Positions 1 through 9,016 of a DNA stretch of 64,000 bases are shown piece by piece. The notes beneath the pieces were generated by a model. The model saw only the letters and a program-made list of their open reading frames with translations, was not told the DNA's origin and ran no database searches. The DNA is from Enterocloster bolteae (lineage in GTDB: Bacteria > Bacillota > Clostridia > Lachnospirales > Lachnospiraceae). The stretch is from NCBI RefSeq assembly GCF_002234575.2, contig NZ_CP022464.2, forward strand, positions 4,464,001 to 4,528,000, given 5' to 3'. The position numbers and the translations under genes are program-made. Within the stretch, counting starts at the first letter, position 1. Each line of letters starts with the position of its first letter.

Positions 1-657
1 GCTGAATCCGGCATGTTCCAGCTTCCTCAGGTCATGCATTTCGGCATCAGCTTTGAGGCATCTGCCTGTGTGGCCCTGGGACTGCTGTTCGTTATCAACT
101 CCGTGCAGGCAATCGGCGACTTCTCTGCCACCACGGCAGGAGGCCTGGACCGCGAGCCCACCACAAACGAGCTTCACGGCGCTATTCTGGGCTACGGCTT
201 TTCAAACATCATAGGAGCCTTCCTGGGATGTCTGCCCACCGCCACCTACAGCCAGAACGTAGGTATCGTGGCTACCACCAAGGTTGTTAACCGCGTGACA
301 TTAGGGCTTTCCGCGCTGATTATACTGGTTGCCGGACTGTTTCCCAAATTCTCCGCCCTTCTGACCACCATTCCCTATGCGGTCTTAGGCGGTGCGACTG
401 TATCTGTATTCGCTTCCATTGCCATGACCGGTATGAAACTGGTCATGACGGAAGATATGAACTACCGCAACACCTCTATCGTAGGTCTTGCAGCTGCCCT
501 GGGAATGGGCGTGTCACAGGCATCCGCCTCCCTGTCCGCATTCCCGACATGGGTTACCACAATCTTCGGAAAATCCCCGGTTGTCATCGCAACCCTGGTG
601 GCTATCCTGCTGAATGTCACCCTTCCGAAGGATACTGGAAAAGTTAAAAAGAATTAA
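1..657 (+). CDS. NCS2 family (xanthine/uracil-type) permease, C-terminal part
   Basis: The reading frame is open to the left edge, so the start lies outside the window; about 218 C-terminal residues are visible. They are strongly hydrophobic, with several membrane segments, and carry the NCS2 pattern around IGDFSATTAGGLDREPT and FLGCLPTATYSQNVG, where the family has its substrate-binding glutamate/aspartate and the conserved NG/Q-type motif near the end of the core domain. This family imports xanthine, uric acid or uracil by proton symport at the cytoplasmic membrane. The motif set looks more like the purine branch than UraA, but the substrate cannot be fixed from this fragment. It is followed by a strong terminator and a convergent gene. 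Confidence 0.85.
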   Translation, partial: AESGMFQLPQVMHFGISFEASACVALGLLFVINSVQAIGDFSATTAGGLDREPTTNELHGAILGYGFSNIIGAFLGCLPTATYSQNVGIVATTKVVNRVTLGLSALIILVAGLFPKFSALLTTIPYAVLGGATVSVFASIAMTGMKLVMTEDMNYRNTSIVGLAAALGMGVSQASASLSAFPTWVTTIFGKSPVVIATLVAILLNVTLPKDTGKVKKN

Positions 658-677
658 TCCTATTATTGTAATGGTAT

Positions 678-733
678 AACTGAAAAACGGACTGTCCCTG
701 AGCATATCGCTCCCGGGCAGTCCGTTTTTCAGT
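678..733. terminator. Bidirectional intrinsic terminator between permease and EAL gene
   Basis: A long inverted repeat (arm AACTGAAAAACGGACTGTCCC, matched by GGGCAGTCCGTTTTTCAGTT) is flanked by A and T runs on both sides. It sits between two convergent genes and can end transcription in both directions. Confidence 0.85.
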
Positions 734-757
734 TATGCTTTGGATAAACCATACGGC

Positions 758-3016
758 TTAACAACCTTCAAAAGAACCATCCTGATTATCCGTCAGCAGA
801 TGTTCAAAATCCTCCTGGGGCATGGGCTTTGCAAAAACATATCCCTGGATTACATTACAGCCTGCTTTTCTTAAAAATTCCACGGTGTCCATATCCTCCA
901 CGCCCTCGGCAATGGTCTTTATATCCAGCTCCTTGGCCATATTAATGACGTTGGACACAACAATGCGCTCGCGCCTGATGTCCCGGCTCTTCTGGAAGAA
1001 CAGGATATCCAGTTTCAGCACATCAATGGGCAGGTTCTTTAACAGGTTAAGGGAACTATAACCCGAGCCAAAATCATCCAGGGAACAGATAAACCCACGC
1101 GCATTGAGATTGACCACCAGCTCCGCAAATAACTCCGTGTCAGCAGCCAGTATGCTTTCCGTAAACTCCAGCTCCATAACGCGGTCCGGTATGGAATATT
1201 TAGCCTTGATATCCGTATAGTAATCTACAAAATCATTCTGGAACAGGCCTGCCTTGGAAACATTGACCGCCAGGCTCACCGGCCTCCCGCCCTGTTCCAG
1301 GTGACTCCTGTACCAACGGCATGCATGCTCAAACATATAGCGGTCCAATTTCACAATCAGCTCGCTTTTCTCAAATAATGGGATGAAATTCCCCGGCAGT
1401 ATCAGCCCCCTTCTTGGACTGAGCCACCGGGCCAGCACCTCTGCCCCGGTAATCTGATTACCGTTCTGAATATCTATCTTGGGCTGCATATAGAGCTTAA
1501 ACTCCTCCTCTTCCATGGCTGCCTCTGCCTCAGACTCCAGGACGGTATCCTCCAGCATGCGCCTGCGGAGGCTGTCGTCATAGAACACATAGGAGCTTCC
1601 CGGTCTTTCCTTTGCAATCTTATGGGCCATGTTGGCATAATTCACCAGCACATCCAGAGACTGCTTCCCGTCACCGGCCCGGAACCGGTAGACGCCTACA
1701 GGAATCTCCATGAATGGCTGTTCATCCATGCCCGAATTCCTCATATACTCCTTAAGCTGGCACAGACCGCTGTCCAGCACCTGTGTGTCCTCACACCGGG
1801 TTATACCGGCAAAATTGTCAGCCGCTATGCGGCAGCTGATACAGCCAGGTCCTTCCACTGTCCTCAGAAACTCTGCCACCAGCCTGAGAAGCCTGTCGCC
1901 TTCCTCGTACCCCAGAACATCATTAATCAGCTTAAAATTCCTTAAATCACCATACCAGAGCACATAGGAGGTAAGCTCAGAACGGGAGATCTCAGGACGG
2001 TTAAGAAATATCTCCACTTCACGTTTAAAGCCCGCAAAATTACGCAGGCCTGTAAGAGAATCACTGTAAGCCAGTTCCATCAGCATCTTCTGATTATTCA
2101 CAGCCATCTTCCGCTGTCTGCTCATCAGCCATATAAACAGGCTGCAGGCAACCACAATGATAATCATGATCCCCCATGCTGTCTGGATGTAGCTGGAACG
2201 CAGCACATCCACAGGAACCATACTCGCCTGATACCATTGACCCTCGATGATGGGAAGGATAACCAGCATCTGCCTGACTCCCTGCCTGTCCGTAAGTATG
2301 AAATCCCCCCTGCCGGTGTCTCTTATGACCTCTGCAATCTTCTCCTTGTTATCAGGAAGAATGTCACCCTCAAATGTCTTGATGGTCTTAAGCACATAAT
2401 TGCCGTTTGCATCCAGAATATTGGAGTAACCGGCTCCTTTAAGAACCGGTGCGTCAATGATTTCCCTCAGTACGACAGCCGAGTGAACCGCACAGAGAAC
2501 GCCCCTGGCATTGCCGCTTTCGTCATTGATTCTGACGCCAAAATAGTTTATATATCCGCTGGCATCCTGTTGGTCTGCAAATGTGTTGGATATGCTTTTT
2601 TCACCCTGTAAAGCCCGTTCAAAAAAGTCCATCCCTTTCAGATTAACCTCTTCCACATTGCCTTCCATATCCACCATACGGGCATTACCGTTAATATCCG
2701 CGTAACCCATACGGATAAAGGCATTTTCCTCATTTATATCATTCAATATGGTCAGGATCTGGTTCTCATCCAGAATAACCAGCTCTCTGAGGCTAACAGC
2801 CAGCCCCTCCAGCGTCTGCCAGTCTCCCTCAATCTGTTTCAAAATGGATGTCCTTGTCTGATTCGCAGCATCATACAGGTATGCCACGTTCTCTTTCTGG
2901 CTTTTCAAAATCATTTGTACAAGAAAAATAATACTGCTGCCAATAAAACATAAGCATAGTATGATAGGAAGCAGCGTGTCCCTGCGGCTTTTTCCTCTGC
3001 CATCTGCAGTTGTCAT
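758..3016 (-). CDS. Membrane-bound EAL-domain c-di-GMP phosphodiesterase with degenerate GGDEF
   Basis: A 752-residue sensor enzyme. A membrane segment (about residues 13-36), an extracellular Cache-like sensor region and a second membrane segment (about 283-303) are followed by a GGDEF-like domain and a C-terminal EAL domain. The GGDEF signature is replaced by AADNF, so cyclase activity is unlikely. The EAL domain looks complete: GAEVLARW, NVSKAGL, LEFTES, DDFGSGYSSL, LKLD, IAEGVE and QGYVFAKP supply the usual metal-binding and catalytic residues. It should hydrolyse c-di-GMP in response to an outside ligand, with the GGDEF-like part as a possible GTP sensor (inference). It is monocistronic, with a terminator on each side. 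Confidence 0.9.
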   Translation of the reverse strand: MTTADGRGKSRRDTLLPIILCLCFIGSSIIFLVQMILKSQKENVAYLYDAANQTRTSILKQIEGDWQTLEGLAVSLRELVILDENQILTILNDINEENAFIRMGYADINGNARMVDMEGNVEEVNLKGMDFFERALQGEKSISNTFADQQDASGYINYFGVRINDESGNARGVLCAVHSAVVLREIIDAPVLKGAGYSNILDANGNYVLKTIKTFEGDILPDNKEKIAEVIRDTGRGDFILTDRQGVRQMLVILPIIEGQWYQASMVPVDVLRSSYIQTAWGIMIIIVVACSLFIWLMSRQRKMAVNNQKMLMELAYSDSLTGLRNFAGFKREVEIFLNRPEISRSELTSYVLWYGDLRNFKLINDVLGYEEGDRLLRLVAEFLRTVEGPGCISCRIAADNFAGITRCEDTQVLDSGLCQLKEYMRNSGMDEQPFMEIPVGVYRFRAGDGKQSLDVLVNYANMAHKIAKERPGSSYVFYDDSLRRRMLEDTVLESEAEAAMEEEEFKLYMQPKIDIQNGNQITGAEVLARWLSPRRGLILPGNFIPLFEKSELIVKLDRYMFEHACRWYRSHLEQGGRPVSLAVNVSKAGLFQNDFVDYYTDIKAKYSIPDRVMELEFTESILAADTELFAELVVNLNARGFICSLDDFGSGYSSLNLLKNLPIDVLKLDILFFQKSRDIRRERIVVSNVINMAKELDIKTIAEGVEDMDTVEFLRKAGCNVIQGYVFAKPMPQEDFEHLLTDNQDGSFEGC

Positions 3017-3091
3017 CTCATAGTACCCCTGTCTTCTTTAGACTCTAAAATAATAATAATATATTTATACTTAAATATCAATGACAAATAT

Positions 3092-3137
3092 CCCCGGAAA
3101 CAGTACCATATGCTGTTATTTGATACTGTTTCCGGGG
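3092..3137. terminator. Intrinsic hairpin between SIMPL and EAL genes
   Basis: Perfect 14-bp arms (CCCCGGAAACAGTA and TACTGTTTCCGGGG) around an 18-nt loop, downstream of the SIMPL gene on the minus strand. The stem is strong, but the T-run after it is modest. Confidence 0.7.
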
Positions 3138-3188
3138 TATACACACGGCGTTATTCACTTGTTTTCCATTGGGTAAGTTTCATTTAAT

Positions 3189-3968
3189 CTAATCATTCAG
3201 CTCATAGGAAACCGTTACCTGGGCTTCCACACTGACCTGTCCGGGCATAACAGAAGCAGCCGCATCTTCCGCAACCGCAGCCGCCATCTTGGCAGAACCG
3301 CCTGCATTATAGGAAGCATATCTGGTCTCCGGCTGATAGCCGAATTCCTCCACATGGACCACACCGGCCAGTGTCTTATTGCTGGCCTCCGCCAGAGCCT
3401 GGGCTTTTGCCTGGGCCACGGCCATGGCTCCCTTCAGCGCCTCCTGATAGCTGGCATCATAGCTGCTGGAAAAATAGCTGACGGAATTAATACCGTTGAC
3501 TCCTGCAGCCACTGACTTTGTGATGATGGTTCCCGCATTGTCAATCGGTATGTCAGAGACCATCAAACTGGTAGTCATCTCATATCCGGTTATCTCCTGT
3601 TTATCTGAATTCCAGTTGCGGATAGGACTCAGGCCATAAGAAGATGTCTGTATGGAAGTTTCCTCCACTCCCAGGCCCTTTAATGTCTCAATTGCAGCGT
3701 TCAGGTCATTGGCATTCTTCTCCTGGCAGGCAGCAGCCGTATCCTCTCTGGTATAGACGGCATATTCAATCTGCGCCATATCCGGCACAACCTTTACCTC
3801 CTCGCGCCCGGTCACCGTAATTACATTCTCTGCCGCTCCTACATTCTGTACCTTCAGCGTGTCCGGCATCTGTGCCCCGGCCCCGCATCCGCCCAGCCCC
3901 AAGGCTGCAGCGGCCACTGCCGCGCTGATGCCTGCTGTGTATACTGTCTTCTTCATAATATGTTTCAT
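3189..3968 (-). CDS. SIMPL domain (DUF541) lipoprotein
   Basis: A 259-residue exported protein. The N-terminus has a lipoprotein signal ending in LGLGGCG, giving a cysteine for lipid attachment. The rest matches the SIMPL/DUF541 family: ITVTGREEVKVVPDMAQIEYAV at the start of the mature part, TSSYGLSPIRNW in the middle and an alanine-rich AMAVAQAKAQALAEA stretch. The family is found in periplasm or cell envelope and its molecular role is poorly known (oligomeric rings reported for some members). The first ATG has a GGGAGG Shine-Dalgarno 6 nt upstream. A decayed relative lies at about 5.8-6.3 kb. Confidence 0.88.
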   Translation of the reverse strand: MKHIMKKTVYTAGISAAVAAAALGLGGCGAGAQMPDTLKVQNVGAAENVITVTGREEVKVVPDMAQIEYAVYTREDTAAACQEKNANDLNAAIETLKGLGVEETSIQTSSYGLSPIRNWNSDKQEITGYEMTTSLMVSDIPIDNAGTIITKSVAAGVNGINSVSYFSSSYDASYQEALKGAMAVAQAKAQALAEASNKTLAGVVHVEEFGYQPETRYASYNAGGSAKMAAAVAEDAAASVMPGQVSVEAQVTVSYELND

Positions 3969-4145
3969 AATTGCCTCCCTCTTTTTTGTTTTATCGGAAT
4001 CTAATCATATGATACCGGGCACACGAATATGCCCTATCCCTATACTACCAGAAAGAGGGAATTCTGGTATTTCTTTTCTCTTAATTATAGAGGTATGTTT
4101 CATTACAAAGTTTATACGAATTTATTTCCGGCAATGCCTGGAGCT

Positions 4146-4214
4146 TCTTCATATCTTCAGTTCCATAACTTGGGCTCCATATCTTTGCTCCATATCTTCG
4201 GCTCCATATCTTGC
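4146..4214. repeat. Short imperfect tandem repeat upstream of ssrA
   Basis: About five 13-14-bp units built on GCTCCATATCTT, the last three nearly identical. It lies just upstream of the ssrA promoter. No gene covers it. Confidence 0.6.
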
Positions 4215-4237
4215 CTGCTGATATTTCACCGCGGCCC

Positions 4238-4266
4238 TTGACAGCGGCACCGGAAACTGCTAATAT
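4238..4266 (+). promoter_or_regulatory. Sigma-A promoter of ssrA
   Basis: A TTGACA -35 box, exactly 17 bp of spacer and a TAATAT -10 box. The predicted start is about 50 nt before the mature tmRNA 5' end, leaving a short leader for processing. Confidence 0.75.
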
Positions 4267-4321
4267 AGAGTGAGCGCAGGATTTCGTTAGCATACCAGGT
4301 AAGCGCAGCACTGAATATTCA

Positions 4322-4658
4322 GGGGTTGTACTGGTTTCGACGGGGGTCATGCAGCTGGTGAAGCTATCCCCATGCGATGGGTTAAATGGCAAAAATAAAT
4401 ATAAACGCTAACGACGAATTAGCAATCGCTGCCTAATGGCAGCTGTCAGACTTAGAGCACCCGCACTTTAAGACCCTGGCATCGACTATGTGGGAAACGA
4501 CGTATGCAAAGCTTTGAGCATATGGGCGTATGATGAAGCTACTGAAACCATCCGGGTGTCCTTTCTCTGATGGCAGAGGGAATGTCAAATAAAGGACTAT
4601 GATAGTAGAAGAACAGGGAATTGATTTTCGGACAGGGGTTCGATTCCCCTCAGCTCCA
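4322..4658 (+). ncRNA. ssrA: tmRNA (ssrA)
   Basis: A transfer-messenger RNA that rescues stalled ribosomes together with SmpB. The 5' end GGGGUUGUACUGGUUUCGACG is the usual tmRNA start, and the 3' end carries the T-arm GGUUCGAUUCCCCU and the acceptor strand CAGCUCC that pairs with GGGGUUG. The tag reading frame at 4389-4436 starts at a GCA resume codon and encodes AKININANDELAIAA followed by TAA; the hydrophobic Ala-Ala ending is the normal protease signal. CCA is not encoded, so it must be added after transcription. smpB lies about 11.5 kb to the right, next to rnr. Confidence 0.96.
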
Positions 4659-4666
4659 CTCTGGAT

Positions 4667-4711
4667 AATGTCGGTTTTTCCTTATTTTATAAGGGATTCC
4701 GGCATTTTCTT
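4667..4711 (+). terminator. Probable ssrA terminator
   Basis: An imperfect hairpin (AATGTCGG pairing with CCGGCATT, plus partial inner pairs) is followed by a T-rich TTTTCTTTTT tract, directly after the tmRNA 3' end. Confidence 0.5.
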
Positions 4712-5162
4712 TTTAGAAATGCTTGATTACCTTTTCAGGCTGTTTTCATTGGAATTGCAGCCCGATTTATCTGCTGTGTTTTGGTATTATTATTCTTATT
4801 ACTGTAGAAATCCAACTACTTTAGGAATTTCATCTTCCGAGAATACTTGTTCTTCTTTGCTGATAATCTTTTTAGAAAATATGTTTTTGGACAATTCAAG
4901 GCATTTTAAAAAGCTAACAATATCTATTTAAGTCAATTTCTTTTTTTAGCCCGTTTAAATATGCCATGTAAAAGAAGCTATATAGTGAAAAACAACTATA
5001 TTATAGGATATCTTGTAATGGGTAGAAAATTATTCGATTATTTTAGTGATTTACAAAAATACTTTATATTCAAATCATTGCCGAACTTCTTTTTCATTAA
5101 AATAGCCGTACCAATGCTGATACGGCTCCACAAAATACTAGTGACTTATTTTCATTATTCAT
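4712..5162. other. AT-rich stretch without a convincing gene
   Basis: About 450 bases of AT-rich DNA between ssrA and the next minus-strand gene. No reading frame here has a ribosome site or a recognisable product. It marks the left side of an AT-rich accessory segment reaching to about 10 kb. I searched by eye for a second copy of the ssrA 3' end, as an integrated island would leave, and saw none. Confidence 0.5.
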
Positions 5163-5783
5163 TTATTCCTCTGCACTTTTATCAATCCAGTTTTCCCCAT
5201 CATAGTTCAAAATCTGTTCTGATAATTTTTTTATATATGGTTGTGCTTTCTCTTCTTGCGCATACCATACCAATGATTGACCAAACCCATACGTACGTTT
5301 TCTTGAAACAGGCGCATCCCATATGTGATTATGTCGTTTCCCTTCTGGTAGTAAAACGCAATCTTCTTTTTTAGCCAAAATGTTATAATCTTGTATATCT
5401 CCATTGTCAAGTTCCACTGACTGATAATTACGAAAAACTGTTGCATTCTGGTACCATCCTACGATTGATGTTTCATTCAACATTGTAGTAGCGCACCATA
5501 TTACCAATACATCATCAACTTCTTGGTCATCTTTAAGCAAATCACAACCTTGAATATTTTCGATATGTAGTTCATTGTGTTTCCCTTTGCTGGATGACTT
5601 TGTTTCCACGAACCCTAAACAATATGCTTGTCCATCTTCTGAAATAACTGGAGCAAAATTATACTGCTCATTTCCTTCCCCATGCTCCTTAACAAAGCTG
5701 CCCCCATTAAAAGCCTCATCTTTACCAGGGATTACACCTTTATAAAACTTCATGGCAGAAATTTTACAAAATAGAATTCTCAT
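5163..5783 (-). CDS. Uncharacterised protein (MRILFC... family)
   Basis: A 206-residue soluble protein of unknown function. The N-terminus MRILFCKISAMKFYKG followed by a GGSFVKEHG segment and a later SIVGWYQNATVFR segment is a pattern I associate with a widespread uncharacterised family sometimes fused to nuclease-type domains; no nuclease motif is present in this copy, so no function is claimed. The start at 5783 is preferred over the ATG two codons upstream because AGGAG is 8 nt before it. It lies in an AT-rich segment with several broken genes, which suggests acquired DNA. Confidence 0.6.
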   Translation of the reverse strand: MRILFCKISAMKFYKGVIPGKDEAFNGGSFVKEHGEGNEQYNFAPVISEDGQAYCLGFVETKSSSKGKHNELHIENIQGCDLLKDDQEVDDVLVIWCATTMLNETSIVGWYQNATVFRNYQSVELDNGDIQDYNILAKKEDCVLLPEGKRHNHIWDAPVSRKRTYGFGQSLVWYAQEEKAQPYIKKLSEQILNYDGENWIDKSAEE

Positions 5784-5794
5784 ACGCATTTCTC

Positions 5795-6286
5795 CTAACT
5801 ATTTCGCAGCTTCCACACAACTGTCACTGTATCGCTGGCCCTAATATCTTCAGGTTCTAACTGCAAGGGTTCATCTGACATATAGCAAGTATCTTCTTCC
5901 AAACTTAATGGCATAGCATCCTTAATCTCCCATATGGTGAAGTAGTAAGCTTTAACTTTCCCCATGAATAATCTATAGACACAAGCTCATCCAGTTTCAT
6001 TTCAGCTGCTTTAGCAAGAACCTCTGCTTTCACTCTTGAATCCTTTACAGCCTTTTCAAGTAATTTATTTTTCAATACATGACTATACTTATATCCTTTA
6101 AAGACTCGTTTGTATTCGCCCTTTTTAATTTTTTCAGTTTCAAAGACTGAATCAATCTCAAAGTTAGTTGTCTTTAATGGCTTCTCGATATGTATCCTTA
6201 CGTTCCTCTAACTCAAACAGCAAGCATATTCTATCTGGAGGTACTGATATCTGCCCTTTACCTGTAACACGTATAATTTTCTTCAT
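5795..6286 (-). pseudogene. Decayed SIMPL (DUF541) gene
   Basis: From an ATG at 6286 the frame reads MKKIIRVTGKGQISVPPDR, the SIMPL start, and stops at KDN. Shifting frame, the reading resumes with a SIMPL-like middle (TNFEIDSVFETEKIKKGEYK, then KAEVLAKAAEMKLDELVSI) and, after a second shift near 5950, ends in PEDIRASDTVTVVWKL, the usual SIMPL C-terminus. Two frameshifts therefore break an otherwise recognisable gene. It differs clearly from the intact lipoprotein at 3.2-4.0 kb, since it lacks a signal peptide, so it is not a recent copy of it. Confidence 0.75.
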
Positions 6287-6416
6287 TGATTGCTTCCCTA
6301 CAATTCTATTATTATTGATTAATTGGCCGAAAAACGTCTTATATCTTCTCAATAGGATTCAAATATATTCTTTTTGTAAACGTGGGCACCAAAAAGCGTC
6401 AAGCGAGAATACAGTA

Positions 6417-7400
6417 TTATGCTAATATTTCTTTATATCGCCTAAAAGCGGTTAACAAACTTGTATATTCATCCTCTGCCCACTCATAAAAAGGCACATT
6501 ATCAGTGCCTTGTAATTCTAAAAGCCAATGAATAGCCGGTATGCACCAAAAAATTCTGCCAACAAGCATTTCTTCTTCTGTTAATTCTTCCAAACCTGCC
6601 GAATTTTTATAATTATCTATAATAACAGAAATATCAGCATCAACTTGTTCAGCTTGACGAAGCAATACATATAAATCAGAATAAAAAGGTGAAAATTGTG
6701 CCGTTGCCCAATCAATAATACGAATATCACCCTTCGAATAAATCATATTTTTAAAATGCATATCATAATGGTTCAGAAATATTGGGTATTTGCTATATTT
6801 TTCATAACTATCACTGGTAAAGCTTACTAAGCCACTTATATCAAACGCTTTTGAAATTTCATAAAGATGATTAAGTGTTTTTTCTTTTGATAAATAATAC
6901 TTTTGGAATGTTGTCTCGTTAACACAACTAATGTTATTTCGTGATGTTCTATATAAATCCCCGATTTTTAAAGCTGCTTTATATAAATGAATAGCTTGTG
7001 GAGCATCACTACACGTTAATCCGTCAATATATTCAAGAACAAACTTGCTTTCACCCTGTTTTCTTTTACTTGCAACAACATGTACATGTTCCACTTTTAA
7101 GGGGGTTAAAATATTTTCATATATCTCAAGCTCATCTGAGCCATAAGGCACTATAGAACTTTGGCCACTATCATTAACTTGATTTTCTATTTTTTCAATA
7201 TAAGTTACCCCATTATTTTCAGTTAACATGCTTGTTTGTGAACTTACCCATTTTTTTAATATCTTTCTGTTAAAATTTTTATCAAAGAATATATCATTCA
7301 TATTTTTTATTCCTACTTCTCCCAAATTTCCCTTGAAAAGATTGTACCATAACTCCTGCTTGTTTTCCACTTCATTCGAGGTATATCTATGGATATCCAT
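6417..7400 (-). CDS. APH/choline-kinase-type phosphotransferase family protein
   Basis: A 327-residue protein with the aminoglycoside/choline-kinase fold signature: LNHYDMHFKNMIY gives the HxDxxxxN catalytic loop and IRIIDWATA the metal-binding aspartate. Enzymes of this family phosphorylate hydroxyl groups of small molecules, including aminoglycosides, choline and homoserine; the substrate here is unknown and resistance should not be assumed. The ATG at 7400 has no clear Shine-Dalgarno, while an internal ATG at 7301 has an AGGA about 9 nt upstream and would give 294 residues. Low GC and broken neighbours suggest acquired DNA. Confidence 0.75.
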   Translation of the reverse strand: MDIHRYTSNEVENKQELWYNLFKGNLGEVGIKNMNDIFFDKNFNRKILKKWVSSQTSMLTENNGVTYIEKIENQVNDSGQSSIVPYGSDELEIYENILTPLKVEHVHVVASKRKQGESKFVLEYIDGLTCSDAPQAIHLYKAALKIGDLYRTSRNNISCVNETTFQKYYLSKEKTLNHLYEISKAFDISGLVSFTSDSYEKYSKYPIFLNHYDMHFKNMIYSKGDIRIIDWATAQFSPFYSDLYVLLRQAEQVDADISVIIDNYKNSAGLEELTEEEMLVGRIFWCIPAIHWLLELQGTDNVPFYEWAEDEYTSLLTAFRRYKEILA

Positions 7401-7529
7401 TTTGAAAAACTAATAGTGTTCCCAATTATCTTGCATTACTGATGATAACGTTAATAACCATACCAGCAGAGGAGCAAAAAAGGCCAGGGATATGTCCCCA
7501 GCCGTATAACCTCCTTTTAATTTCCCAAA

Positions 7530-8390
7530 TCATCCAAACGACTCCTGATTACTGATTATATCAATGTAATAGCCAATATCATCTGACTTATTCCTATAAA
7601 GCTTCATGTAAAAAGTCCCTGTACGCAATATCTTATTTGTAACAACATCAGTTTTTTCGTATTTCAATTTCATATACAAAAAAGTTCCATCAGAACTCTG
7701 TTCACAGTCAGTAATTTTATACTTGTTTTCTTTTTCAAAAGGTATTCCTTTTAATTCGCCCTGCTCTGATTGTGGTATGTTTTCAGGATTCAGACCTATA
7801 TTAAACACTGCGTAAAAGTCGTCAAGCGTCTTGTCTCGGTCAAAATACCCTATTCCATCTTCTATACGCAATGGAACAAACATTGTAGTTATATCAGGAT
7901 TATTTAAATGTTTCTCTGTATCCGCAGCCAGAAGGGAATTCATTAATTTCTGCCTGTCCTCATACATTAAATACCGGAGCTGTCCATATGTAAAAGACGG
8001 AACATAAAATTGATCTTCGTATAGGTTCAAAAGGCCTTCGGCAGCATCTTTGAAAATCTCTTCCTGATATGAATTCAACGAATACATGTGTCGTACAAAT
8101 CCCAGCTTCCACGCACCGTTTTTATCAACTGTATAGCCGTCCGGCGTAACTGTATCACTCAGCATACGTCCTGTATCATCAAAATAATAGCACTCGGCAA
8201 TTCCATCGTCATTACCATCAATCCACATCCATGTGGATATGGGAAATGTTCCGTCTCCATTATCATACCACCATGCGGATACATCCCCGTCAATTCCTTG
8301 TTTCCAAGTTCCTGCATATGCTTCCCATATTAAGGTGCCCGAAAAAAGCATCGAAAGTGTAATCATAGCGATCCATTTTTTTACTGTCAT
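7530..8390 (-). CDS. Secreted protein with N-terminal wall-binding-type repeats
   Basis: A 286-residue exported protein. A signal peptide (cut near EAYAG) is followed by aromatic/glycine repeats (VSAWWYDNGDGTFPISTWMWID, CYYFDDTGRMLSDTVTPDGYTVDKNGAW) of the glucan/choline-binding type, then about 180 residues of unknown structure. The repeats should hold it to wall polymers; the C-terminal part is the possible functional domain. The TPDGYTVDKNGA motif recurs in the secreted protein at 21.7-22.7 kb, where it lies at the C-terminus. The start has an AAAGGA ribosome site. Confidence 0.75.
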   Translation of the reverse strand: MTVKKWIAMITLSMLFSGTLIWEAYAGTWKQGIDGDVSAWWYDNGDGTFPISTWMWIDGNDDGIAECYYFDDTGRMLSDTVTPDGYTVDKNGAWKLGFVRHMYSLNSYQEEIFKDAAEGLLNLYEDQFYVPSFTYGQLRYLMYEDRQKLMNSLLAADTEKHLNNPDITTMFVPLRIEDGIGYFDRDKTLDDFYAVFNIGLNPENIPQSEQGELKGIPFEKENKYKITDCEQSSDGTFLYMKLKYEKTDVVTNKILRTGTFYMKLYRNKSDDIGYYIDIISNQESFG

Positions 8391-8551
8391 CCATTATTTT
8401 CCTTTCTCCATATAGCGGTAACTCAAAATTATATATATGAATTATAACATATCTACAAAATAAAAAGAACTGCCTTCCAACCAGAAAACAGCTAGAAAAC
8501 AGTCCCTCTCAACCAATTTATCATTTTACAAGTCATTCCACAAATAATAAG

Positions 8552-8859
8552 CTACTCAACTAATCCCTTTGCGCATAACACCCCATAGTCAAACATTTTC
8601 ATGCACAAATATTCTGTAATTAATTCATAGCTATTTATGATAACCTCTATGTCCTTATCTTCCTCTCCGTCCGCCCCCAACCTTTGGCATAGGCGCTGAT
8701 AAGCACTCATTATCTCTGTATATGCCTGTTCACACACTTTTCCCTCTGAGAATTCATTGAGAATTCATCCTCCACATACTTACACTCTTCAGGCGGATTA
8801 TCTTTAAAGTCTAACCTCCCATTCATCAAATCATAAATTAGTTTTTTGCACTCCTCCAT
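8552..8859 (-). pseudogene. Small helical protein gene disrupted by an 11-bp duplication
   Basis: From the ATG at 8859 (GGGGAAC upstream) the frame reads MEECKKLIYDLMNGRLDFKD..., then an 11-bp tandem duplication shifts the frame and leads away from the second half. Removing one copy of the duplicated 11 bases restores one continuous frame through VCEQAYTEIMSAYQRLCQRLG to the stop at 8552, giving about 98 residues. It resembles small uncharacterised clostridial proteins of about 90-100 residues (DUF6809-like, low certainty). The rest of the gene shows no other damage, so the break looks recent. Confidence 0.7.
8747..8768. repeat. 11-bp perfect tandem duplication
   Basis: TGAGAATTCAT is present twice in direct succession inside the small gene above. 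It is not a multiple of three, so it breaks the frame. Slippage during replication is the simple explanation. Confidence 0.9.
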
Positions 8860-8933
8860 AGTTCCCCCATTTATATTTTAAATAATATCACTATAAGCAT
8901 AATTTTATCCCGTTTCTCCCATAATTATATTAC

Positions 8934-8984
8934 GCCGTCATTATGCCGTCAATCAATATTTAGCCGTCATTTTGACTTTATAAT
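8934..8984 (+). promoter_or_regulatory. Promoter with three GCCGTCA direct repeats before the Arc-type gene
   Basis: A TATAAT -10 box at 8979-8984 is preceded by GCCGTCA at 8934, 8945 and 8963 (spacings 11 and 18). No good -35 hexamer is seen. Direct repeats over the promoter of a ribbon-helix-helix gene are a typical autoregulatory operator; binding is inferred. Confidence 0.5.
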
Positions 8985-9016
8985 GAGGTCATATGACTTA
9001 TATGGAGGTAACACGC

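Noticed and set aside
3859..4221. Frames antisense to the SIMPL gene and upstream repeats
   Set aside because: They overlap the coding strand of a clear lipoprotein gene and carry no signals of their own.
4599..4931. Plus-strand reading frame overlapping the end of tmRNA
   Set aside because: It starts inside ssrA, has no ribosome site and no recognisable product.
6417..7400. Aminoglycoside resistance gene
   Set aside because: Only the general kinase fold motif is present. Nothing seen points to aminoglycosides as substrate.
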